From NCBI GenBank assembly GCA_022376515.1, contig WTXI01000475.1:1-22687 (forward strand): a stretch of 22,687 nucleotides of DNA. The letters run 5' to 3'. This DNA is from Lactifluus volemus. Lineage: Eukaryota; Basidiomycota; Agaricomycetes; Russulales; Russulaceae. A program made the translations under genes and the position numbers. The notes under the pieces are model-generated. The model was not told the origin of the DNA. It ran no database searches and saw only the letters and a program-made list of their open reading frames with translations. Shown here in pieces: positions 9,131 to 18,413 of the stretch. Numbering within the stretch: position 1 is the stretch's first letter; each line of letters opens with the position of its first letter.

Positions 9131-10840
9131 ACGGGTTTGTTAGGAGACTGGGATTGCCGAGATAGATTCCTCAGGGGGCTCAGCCCAGGTAATTCGCCAA
9201 AGAGCCTCACCCATTCGGACTACAAGCTCTTGTGGCCTTTGATCAGAAGCCTGGCTTTAATAACAGTGATCTGAATTGTCTGTGGGTGAATGGGACTGCG
9301 GCTTGGAGGTCCTACGTTTGTAATCGTGACTGACTGCTTTCAGCGAACCCGACTGCTGGCCGCAGCGCCACACATGAAGGGCAATGAGGCCATTGACTAT
9401 AGGCTGAGATGACCCCATGCTGATGCCTACCAGAGGCAAGGCAGAGAGTCGAAGCAACTTTACAATAGAGTAAACCACCAGCAAAGGTACCATCAAGTCA
9501 CGCTTTAACGAATACCTGCTGAGCTCGAATGGGAACGCCAGCCGACATTCGAGGACTCCGGAGAAGACGGTGTGCGGTAATGTGAACACCGACCTCGCTG
9601 GTTCTGGGGTGAGGGAGCACCTGCAGGATCACACACCTCTCCCATGGGTTCAGAGTGTCGCCAGGACGGTGCTGTAGAAGGCGAATGGAAACTGCTATGA
9701 CGAGGATAAAACACTTCGAGTGGATTGCGGCGATGACAAGACAACGATCGTGTCACAGCCTCTCACGCCACCGCCGCCGCCGCCTCAAGGAAGACTCGGC
9801 TACCGAGAGTGAGGAGAGCAGGCAAGAAATTACCATCTGGCCCGGGCGCAAGTTTTGGGTAGTGCCGAGCGGTCTGTAAAATGCGCGGACGATACCTTTT
9901 GAAGGCTTGGTCTTGATTCGTTCTTCTGGACTGGAGAGGGAGACGCAGGGATCGCCCAGACCACTTGCACGGAGATCGAGATGTCACCCTCTGCTTCGAT
10001 GACCGAGTTGGGTTGCTTGTAATAATGGTTGACGCTCAAATATGAGAACTTGTGCTGGATGCCATTGGTCTAGTTGATGAGAGTTGGATGAGTCTTACGA
10101 ACCAGTAGGAATGTACTTCGTGGACCCATTGACCATGCAATGCCAGTGGTTATTACAGATACAAATCCTTTAGCGGGGGTATCTAGATCGTTAGGCTTAA
10201 GTCGACATGTGGCACGGACTGGTGCACTGAGCTGTAGAAAACAAATCTTGTCCCAGCCCAGGAAGCCTTCCGTTCTCAAACCAGTTCACTAGATTACCAG
10301 GCCTCGCGCACAGACGTCGACAAAAGGAGAGAGCTAAAGTGGTCACGAATGCTTGTTTATGGTGCGAAACAGCAGGATAACGTAACATTAATAGCAAGGT
10401 CCGCAGGGAAAGGCCCAACGGATGACCGACGAAGGAAAAACGTCACGTGAAGTTGATGGGAAACCTTACGTTTACGGGCGTGAATACGCTCGCCTTGAAA
10501 CCTTGCAAGCAAGGTAAATACCGCGTGCTGTACCAGTAAACGAGGGCTACTTTTTGTCATCGCGAAACAGCTTTAAATGTGTGTTGAAAGCAAAGTAGAG
10601 AGGAGAGGTTCATGTCCGTATTCTTAAATGTACAAACTGAGCCAAGTTACTTAGAAGGAAAAACAGTGTCTCGAATAAGACCAGCAAAACACATGTGAGG
10701 TACAATTACGGTTCTCTCAACCATATACATGTAACTGAAAACGGAAAAACACTAGCACAATGAGTTAGTTTCAACAACATCAGAAAGCAAAACTGTCTAT
10801 GAAAAAGTCAGATCAATCGATCGATACGATGAAAGCATGT
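9131..10840. other. Stretch without a convincing gene; weak minus-strand coding signal
   Basis: No known domain was recognised on either strand. Several minus-strand segments read like fragments of real protein, notably LSAPVRATCRLKPNDLDTPA near 10120-10240 and YLSVNHYYKQPNSVIEAEGD near 9960-10045. They lie in different frames, and joining them would need introns shorter than 35 nt, so I cannot build a gene. A GCC/GCG-type triplet run lies at about 9768-9783 and an overlapping ATCG run near 10813-10826. The last few hundred bases should hold the 3' UTR of the large gene that ends at 10841. Confidence 0.4.
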
Positions 10841-13800
10841 CTATGGGATCAGTCTCTCCTTAAAGTTCACTGCTCGTATCCAGATTTCGCCTGGGCGGCT
10901 GCAAAATAAACGCACTCAGCAGACAACTCGGGACTTGCGAATGTCATACACACCTGCGCTCGCGAAGTATGCGCCATACCATCCGTTCCCTTTCACCTGG
11001 CGGGGAAGCAACATCGCCAGCCCGAGGCTGATATGCACCTCGGCAGCGAGCACGAAGATCTGCGAGCCCCTCATTAGTTCCCTCGGCTTCTACAACGACC
11101 GTGCCGCGCCAGCCGGGGTCTACGACACGACGTTCTCGATTTGGTAGCGTGATCAAAGGTGCACCACCGGGAGGTGGGCGGATCGTGAATGATGACCGAT
11201 GGACCCATCGCACAACCGTGTGATAAGCACCCTGTGGACTGCGAGGGAATGGGGTGGGTTAGAGCTATGATGAATCATCAACAAAGGTGACCTCACGTTT
11301 CTGTTCGCACGCGATCTTGAAGTAATTGCAAATTCGTGATGATCTCCTCCCCCCAAAAACGGATGTCGAGGTGGGCAATGGGATTACGGTCTCCAGCCAC
11401 CCGAATGACACGATGGAAATACGATGGCGAGAAGGCAAGCGCAGGCAGCGACGGTGGAACATCACCAATTTGCGAATATGTATAGTCGAGGTCCTGTAAC
11501 AATTTCACCCACATCATTATAAGGATCAGGTTACATGGATACGCGAAACGCACGATGAGATACCGTCCATCCCAAACGAGTCGTCCGACGTTGCCTTCGT
11601 CGCCAAGAGCAGTATCCCAGACGACGTCGCCAACGCGAAGCAGCGGAAGAATGCCGGCTTTGCGTAATTCATTCTCGCATTCGATCACGCCGGAATCGGA
11701 CAACCAATCTCCCTCCGGGGATGGTACAAACACGCGCAACAATGGCGCACGCCGCAAGCGAAACAAGGGTGATCGGAAGCTACCCGGCGTAGAAGTGTTT
11801 CCAAGCGGAAGATGCTGTTGCGAACCAGCCCCTTGAGACCACGCAGAGTTTGTCGGAGATGGCGCACGGCTCGACTGCCGTGAAGCCGAACGATGCCTGC
11901 CGTTCTGACCTTGTGCTGCTCCTGCACTCCACGACGGTGGTGGTCCGTTGTACTGCCTCTGCGATTGTGATTGTCCTGTACTTGGTCTCCCCCGGATAAC
12001 TGCATCATAATCTGCATCCGCCTCAGCCTGTGCGCGGAGGCGGACGACGATTCGATTGAACGCCCGTGTTTGTTTCTTCATTACACGGACTAGCAGAGTA
12101 TTCTCCTCCGAGGGTGGGGATGAGAGTACGGAGTGGGCAGATTGCGCATATACATACACAGGCACACTGACGCCACGCATGTACGCATGCATCTCTGCAA
12201 GGGTGATGCGGATGGGTTCGGGGGTGGGCCATACCCAACGCGCGTAGCCAACGGTACCCAGGTAGCGATCTAAAGCCACATCGCAAACGGCCGGGTCAGA
12301 GTCGAGCGCCTGACGTATCTCTTTGCTTATGGCTCCCCAGAGAACCAGCCATTCATAGAACGAGAGATGCACTAAGAGTTCCGTCAACAGCTCTGGATTC
12401 TGCAGATGTCGAAGCAAGGGGTAGAACTTGGGCTTCGTTTCTTCCGCGAGTTCTGCAATGTCGATTGGAACAGACTTCTCCAACCACGTACCACGTCGAC
12501 GCTCGCGGGCGCGAGAGTATTCCTCGTGGGAGGCGGGTAATGTTCGTCGACGGGGTCGAACGTCATCTGCTTGGGAAGAATTCGACTCCAAGGGCTTATC
12601 ATCGACCCCTGGTGGCTGCTGGATGGTATTCTGAGGGTCTCGAGGATCGTGAGGGGTCACCGAATCAATAACGCCATTTGCATCATTTGCATGGATCTCC
12701 CGCACGTAGTCTCCATCCATCGACCTAGATGAGGTGCTGGGTGGCTCGCGTGTGGCAGAGCCATTGGGTAGAAATGTTCCCGAGACGTCCTCCTGAGAAT
12801 CTTCTGCGCTAGGTGGAGATGGATCGTCCACCTCAGATTCTGCTCCTGGAGGAACAGGGATTGCCCAGCTTTTGCGCACGTCGCCACGTGTTAAAATTTC
12901 TATATCATCCAGTATAGGACGTTGAGGCGAGAACTGGGGGCCCATGTGATGCGACCATTCACTTCGCACATCGTATCGTGGCTTTTTGGGGGGTGTCGGC
13001 GGAACTAAGGACTCAGATGACATGCTTCGTTCAAGCGGCAAACTGGCACCTAATTCGGTTTGTAGTAAAGTTTGCGTATCGTCTGGCGTAGATGATGGGT
13101 TCGGCACCGACCGAGGAGCAGGTGGTGGAGATGGTGCCTTAGGTAGATGCTTCCCGTGACTAGGCTTCCTAGAATGTTTAGCAAATGGTGGTTTGTGCTC
13201 CTCCAGGAAAAGCTGGGGGGCATGCGCACTGGGGGTAACGCGCCTACTTATCCTCCGTATAGCCGGATGGGCCGTAGGCGGGGCCTCGTCGTCATAGGAT
13301 GCAACGGCCTGGGAGGTCGGGGTTTGCTCCTGCCGGTGTGACCGGGAGTGTAAGAGCGAGTGATGTTGTGCTAACCGGGGGCTATGCTCTGGACTGCCCG
13401 CAGTTATGCGACTCCGTAATGGCTTCGCGGGAACTAGCGCCTGCACTTGTTGCACCCGCTGTTCAAACTCGTCAGAACTTTCGCCTTCACGTAAGGTGGT
13501 ACGAGAATCCATTTCCCGATCCTCAATAAGGGGCCCACGTCGCATTTTTTCCGGTGCCAGCTCTGATTCGGGATCTTGTGAAGCAAAATAAAGTGGCCGT
13601 CCCCGCGTGTGCGCACTGGCACGACGTGCGGCGGGGGTGACGGAGTGCTTGTCTGGCGACTGCGGTGGTGTCGCGAAAGGTGCCTGGGTGCCTTCAGCTA
13701 CGAGGGTCTGTGACAGATTCCCATGGACGCCGTCCCGGGGTGAAGGTGTGACTCCGATTTGTGATGGTGATGGGGGGCCCTCTGCCGACGTTCGAAACGT

Positions 13801-15120
13801 CTGGAGAGCCGGTCCGTCTTGATCGTCAGGCGGCGGGCCCGGAAGGGGTTTGACAGCTATGGCGTGACCATTCGATGGCGGGGTTAAGACGGCCCCCTGG
13901 GCGGGGAAAGCTGACAGGTTCTGCCGCGGCTCGTGAAACGCCTGCGGAAATAAGAAGCCATTAACAACGTGGAAAATGCATTTCGAAGCGCAAATGCCGT
14001 TATGTCCCTTGGGTAGCATGTAGCAAGTAGCATCTGTGAGAAAAACTTGCCTGGTTCGGAGAGCGGGAGAATTCCGTCGCTGAGAAGTTGTCATTAAGTT
14101 TGTATAGTTTCGGCTAGTATGATCATTAGCACAGGTGTGAATGGGGACCAAGGGGGGAAGACAGAATCATGCTGAGGGACTTCGGAAGCATCGCGACGCT
14201 CGAGGGATAAAGCCCTCAGGTCACGATGGAAAGTCCAAGACACTGAAACAAAGGTACGCGTACCTTTGAGAGAGCGGACTTTACAAAGTTGTTTTCACTC
14301 GTGGGAGAAAGGTTCTCCGAGGAGCGAGCAGTTGATTGGCGCGGCTCCACGTACGAGCGTGCAGCGCCGGTAGGCGACTCAGCCACCATGGTAATGGATT
14401 TTACAACAGAAGGGAACGAAGACTGGTGGACATTAGTAGGCGTCGTTTTCTGAAAGCTGAGGGATTGCCGAGGAGAGACGGGAGGTGAAGGGAGGGCGTC
14501 ACGGGAATGGTGTACATTTTCGGTGGGAGCGACGTGGTATGGTTTCGAAGCAACGAACAGCTCGTCTGAGAATGCTGATGATTGAAGGGGATCAGCATGA
14601 GGATACATTGATACCGCAGAACCGATTTAGGGGAGCGCCAGTGCGAGCGCGAAGGAATGAAACTCGCGACCTTACTCCGCACGGGGACCAAAGAATAGGG
14701 TGACTTACAAGTCATTTGCGCCTTGATGGGCTGCCTTGATGCTTGGGTCAGGATAAGACGCGCGGATTGATGTGGCTTGTCTGCGGTTAACTGTACATCG
14801 CTGGGGAGAAAGCCAGACGGAGACCATGTGGCAGGGGGCGTTTCCTGACGTGCATGGGTCAGCAAAGCTGTTTCATCGTGTCTCCTCCGGTTTTCCTCGG
14901 TTTCGAGATTTGTGCGGTTGTGTCGGCCAAGGGGCATGGGCCCTGATACAACCGGTAAGACTCTTTCCTGAGGTGGTAACCCGGAGTGAACGCTAGCGAA
15001 ACGAGCATATAAGGGTGTCTCTATGGTTGAACGTTGCCTAGGAGCATTCTGGACGGGAGGTGGAGAGGGCCTTTGATGATTGTCAGGGGTGCCTTTCTTT
15101 CGTAGAAGAGACTTCATCAT
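10841..15120 (-). CDS. Large basidiomycete protein: disordered Ser/Pro-rich N-terminal half, folded F-box-like C-terminal half
   Basis: Function not recognised. In transcript order the exons are 15120..14709, 14574..14264, 13941..11297, 11238..10954 and 10898..10841: 3711 nt, 1236 residues, all phases closing. Residues 1 to about 740 are low complexity, rich in Ser, Pro, Thr, Arg and Gln with many SP/TP dipeptides (for example SPPVSPRQ), suggesting an intrinsically disordered, phosphorylated region. From about 745 a folded part begins: LRHLQNPELLTELLVHLSFY (NPELL at 756) and the following helices look like an F-box-type pair. A Gln/Ser/Gly-rich linker covers about 888-945. A second domain follows with GDVVWDTALGDEGNVGRLVW, then a hydrophobic run LILIMMWVKLLQDLDY, AHLDIRFWGEEI and a C-terminus ending GEIWIRAVNFKERLIP. 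No signal peptide is seen. The start is the first of two tandem ATGs (MMKSLLRKKG). Intron 2 (322 nt) is unusually long and holds an in-frame alternative ATG at 14094. Confidence 0.8.
13942..14263 (-). other. Long intron 2 of the large gene, with an in-frame alternative start and a GC donor
   Basis: At 322 nt this is about six times the typical intron here. The reading frame of exon 3 stays open backwards through the intron to an ATG at 14094..14092 (MTTSQRRNSP...), so an mRNA starting inside the intron could encode an isoform lacking residues 1-241. A CAG|GCAAGT sequence near 14045-14055 matches the strong consensus of GC-AG introns, but using it gives a phase mismatch with exon 3 unless an upstream exon enters in phase 1. 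The direct 14263-13942 splice is simplest because both sides are phase 0. Confidence 0.45.
14249..14268. repeat. Perfect 20-bp palindrome across a splice donor
   Basis: CAAAGGTACG is followed directly by its exact inverse complement, with ACGCGT at the centre. It covers the exon 2/intron 2 junction of the large minus-strand gene, whose donor AAAG|GTACGC is half of the palindrome. Confidence 0.9.
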
Positions 15121-15455
15121 GACCGAATCCTGCAGGATTAGAACGACATAATACAAAGATAAGAAGGGTATAAAAGAAAACGGGCGTAAAACGCAACAGA
15201 GACTTTAACTTATGCCGAGTTCTCCCCGTGCCCGTTCCCGTGTAGGTTATTTGCAAATTACACTTGCCTAATTTGGTATGAAACCAACTCGGGATCGGCC
15301 GATGCACCAGTCGATCAAGATCTTCACACGAACCCCGGTTTTTGCGCGGAGCTTGGGGCTATGCTTTGCTTGGGCCAAGTCACTCTTGTTGACAACCAAC
15401 TGTTCAACGTTTAACGCTCCTACTGTAAAGGGCAAATTACACTCCCATTTCCGTA

Positions 15456-15800
15456 CTAGTAACAAACGCCAAGACTCAGGCTAGTCTTACAAGTCGACCC
15501 CCTGCCAGTGGCCTTTGCAGATCCCTTGAACCTAAACGGAGTCTCCGCCGACGACTTGAATGAAAGGTAGTCGGCCTTACGAGTAGATGCCCAAAGCAGA
15601 GACACAATTTCTTGGTCAATATGATGATCACTGGCAACCTCACCATAGCTGGGAAAAATGCCTGCGAAAGGAGGCCCTAGGAACCCACCAGGTGCGGCTG
15701 TGCTACCATTGAGGAGGGGTAGGATGGACTGTACGACAGGAGAACTAGGGACGTAAGTTCCCATAGCAAACAGGGGAGTACACACTGGACCCTTGTTCAT
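15456..15800 (-). CDS. Weak ORF, 114 residues, unknown
   Basis: ATG-initiated single-exon ORF on the minus strand with balanced composition (for example FAMGTYVPSSPVVQSILPLL and GEVASDHHIDQEIVSLLWAS). I recognise no family, and neither splice signals nor promoter support it. Its first part looks more protein-like than the surrounding frames; the last 30 residues look random. It may be chance or a relic. Confidence 0.18.
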   Translation of the reverse strand: MNKGPVCTPLFAMGTYVPSSPVVQSILPLLNGSTAAPGGFLGPPFAGIFPSYGEVASDHHIDQEIVSLLWASTRKADYLSFKSSAETPFRFKGSAKATGRGSTCKTSLSLGVCY

Positions 15801-16856
15801 GCAAAGACGTTTGAATCTGTCAATCCCACATCACCCTTTCTCGACCGTATGCACGATCGTCATGAAGTCTGTTGTAGAAGACTTTGCGTCTGCAATACGC
15901 CAGCATACTGGAACTAGAAACGCAGCAATTTCCTACATGACAAGGCCATTTGTTCCTATGAACTATTTGAATTTGCGGGGATCGAGGATTGAGGCGATGT
16001 CGGTCACAGGAGAGCAACATCCTAGTGGGCACGTTATCAAAGTCGAGATTGAAGTAGGGTTTGGAGGTACCACTTGACTTCGCAGTTCACAACAAAACGC
16101 AACTGAACATTGATTTTCATGCCCGGGCATATCGTGACCTTTCTCCTTTTACGGCGATACGTACCGCTCCAACGATTCGTGATTTAGCAGTCTTGACACG
16201 TCCTCGAGTCATCCTCAGAGACCTACTCGAAGCATTCGATAACCGCTCGGCTTTGCGATGCGTTTCTATTGGACACCCACACTGTGTATATTTTGACTAG
16301 TACTACAGCAACACAAATCATATGAGTTGTTTACAAGTCAATCAGATCTTTGTGATGAAGATGAGACTTTTGGATAATTGGTGATAATCTGGCCCATGTG
16401 CGTTTTGACAGGGGAGACGTCTCAACCCTCGTTTGTTGTACAAACCACTGGCAGTGTTTGGGCAAGTCCTGCGCTGCGGGCAAGACCGAAGCCTGGATGT
16501 TCTGCATGATGCATGAAGAAGAAGCAAGATGAGGGCGTGCGCACACATTCACACACTGGCAACTGTCACACCCATCCCTAACCTTTCCACGTTAAAGAAC
16601 ATCATACCCCACCATCTCACCACAGGTCCGTGTGGCCTACATAGCCGAGCGCCTCTTTGTTATATGTAAACATGCAGCACCACATAACTTAAATCCGGAT
16701 TCAAAAAAAAAATTGAGGGCGTGTGCGTGAGAATCGTCTATCCAACGGGCGACACCAAATTGGGCTCAGAACACTCGCGCACTCAGTTGCACGAGAACTG
16801 AGGGAGACAGGGTATAAAACTACGAAACATAAAAGACCCATGAGTATCAAAAATAC

Positions 16857-17165
16857 TCAAAGGAACTGATCAACTCGAGGAGCCGCGTGCGCACAAGAGC
16901 CTGAGCGTGTGCCGCACGTGCTGTAATAGTACTGTAGATATCCGAGCTCCATTATCCAGCGGTCCAGATAGATGCACAGCCTGAGTGCAAAGCAAAGGAT
17001 ACTGTCTAAAGCTAGAACTTGAATGAATAAAGACAAAGACGCTGCCGTGACACGAAGCAGAGAAATTACCATGATGAGCACTGGCAAATAAAGACCAAGG
17101 CCTAAAAGGAAAGCTGTGGGGCATGAGGCCGGAGACCGTAGAAGTACGGCCGAGGTGCACGTCAT
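16857..17165 (-). CDS. Weak ORF, 102 residues, hydrophobic
   Basis: ATG-initiated minus-strand ORF with a long hydrophobic stretch (AFLLGLGLYLPVLIMVISLL, then SLFIQVLALDSILCFALRL) that could form two membrane helices. An overlapping ORF in another frame (16870-17355) is equally open because this strand is pyrimidine-rich, which by itself yields Leu/Ser/Phe-rich reading frames. No homologue is recognised. I list it only as a candidate small membrane protein. Confidence 0.15.
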   Translation of the reverse strand: MTCTSAVLLRSPASCPTAFLLGLGLYLPVLIMVISLLRVTAASLSLFIQVLALDSILCFALRLCIYLDRWIMELGYLQYYYSTCGTRSGSCAHAAPRVDQFL

Positions 17166-17823
17166 GGTAAAGGCAACATCGTGGCGTACGAGGGGTCCAC
17201 ACTGGCAAGAAGGACGGGCGGGAATCTACTGTGGTAGAGAATTTGAAAAGGGGGAAGTCCGAAGGAGAAACAGTTGAAATGAGGCAACAGTACCATTTGT
17301 GCCAGTGAGTGAGGTGAGTTGAAAGAGGATGTGAAAGTGGTAAAATGTGAAACATGCCCGCAAGCCTGAGGTTGGCGACATGGGCGAGTCCAGGGTGACC
17401 TTACAGAACTGGGGTGGCAACGACATCAGCTGCCGGGCGAATGAAGTGGCATGAATCATCAATAAGAGCGCAACAAAGGAGATCTGTCAGCAGCCGCAGG
17501 GGAAAGGCGACGCACCTCAGCTGCTTTCTCAGCACTTGCTATAATGCACTGTAGTTACTGATTAGTAGAGTAAACAAGAAACCATCACGAAGCAATAACA
17601 AGACTCGGAGCGATCACACTTCATCTTTAACATAAAAGCTCAAAAGTTGCTCCTCCAAATGACCATCTTTATCCTCCTCCACATTCGTTTGCCCACTCCC
17701 TCTCTTTTCTAGGTGTGCACACGTTCCACATGCCACATCCTTCATGACGACATGATCCTTCTAACATTTATGATATTTCTGCCACTGGGTCAGGTCGCTC
17801 ATTTTCCTTCAAACACACCCAAT

Positions 17824-18413
17824 ATGTTCTTCAAATTCTTGGCTGCTCTTCTTGTCCCCATCGTTGTGTCGGCTGGGCCGGTCCGCCGGCTAACTCCTCA
17901 GGCTGCTTCAAACTTGAACAGCATCACTGCTTTAGTATCTCTCAACATCACCAATGGACCCATTACCCACGGCACCTTGTTGAAATTCAGCTCATCCGCC
18001 ATCAACAGTACTAGAAACAGCTCTGTACGCCCGATTAAGTCTTCATCTATCAACGCGATTCTAACGCATGTACAATCCCCTGACTCCAGAATTTCTCCTG
18101 CCTACTGTTGGATCACGACGTGCGTAAGTCAGTCATACTCCCGTTGCATAATTGCACCGTCCCAAGAAATTTTGACGGTCTCGTGATTGCCTTCATCACG
18201 TTGAAAACCAGCAACTCGACCACCAAAGAAGAATCACCGGCTAGGCTCATCGCAGCAGGGCCAGCTGAGTTTATCATTTCCGGCAACCAGAGCACTTCCC
18301 TGCCCTCTTCGAGGGTTGGCGGCTCGGCCCCGCCAGCTACACCATACCCTCATGTAACCACGACCAGCCCAGGCGCATCCTCGAGTGCTACTGTTGCCGG
18401 ATATGGATTCTGA
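17824..18413 (+). CDS. Small secreted glycoprotein, 174 residues
   Basis: Exons 17824..18024 and 18090..18413 join in phase 0 (donor GTACGC, acceptor CTCCAG) to 174 residues. The first about 18 residues, MFFKFLAALLVPIVVSAG, form a typical signal peptide with a basic residue, a hydrophobic core and a small-residue cleavage site. The mature part starts with a basic PVRR that might be a processing site, then a conserved-looking SITALVSLNITNGPITHGTL segment. A pair of cysteines (C71, C89) probably forms one disulfide, and six or so N-x-S/T sequons suggest N-glycosylation. The last 40 residues are Ser/Thr/Pro-rich, possibly O-glycosylated. There is no hydrophobic tail for a GPI anchor and no enzyme motif. 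Unspliced, both frames are broken, which supports the intron. An upstream in-frame ATG at 17713 would place the signal 37 residues inside, so I prefer 17824. A secreted or effector-like role is inference. Confidence 0.72.

Larger units (their letters stand above)
15121..17823. other. Large gap: upstream of the large gene, weak ORFs, upstream of the secreted-protein gene
   Basis: No recognised gene lies in these 2.7 kb. The left edge is the promoter side of the large minus-strand gene, with no canonical TATA box in that orientation. Short ORFs near 15793-16300 (+) lack motifs and splice partners. An ATGCCCGGGCAT palindrome lies at 16119-16130, an A-run at about 16700-16712 and a TATAAA-like GTATAAAAC at about 16810. 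The right edge (about 17650-17715) is C/T-rich and probably serves the secreted-protein gene. Two weak candidate ORFs are listed separately. Confidence 0.45.

Noticed and set aside
9257..9589. 110-codon minus-strand ORF
   Set aside because: It begins at GTG, not ATG, and shows no family motif or splice partner.
9768..9783. GCC/CCG triplet repeat as a possible polyalanine coding tract
   Set aside because: Only about five units, not inside a supported reading frame.
15793..16300. Two plus-strand ORFs of 79-94 codons
   Set aside because: Different frames, no good intron to join them and no recognisable content.
16870..17355. 161-codon minus-strand ORF
   Set aside because: Overlaps another open frame; the strand is pyrimidine-rich and yields Ser/Pro/Leu/His-rich translations by composition. 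No motif and no splice support.
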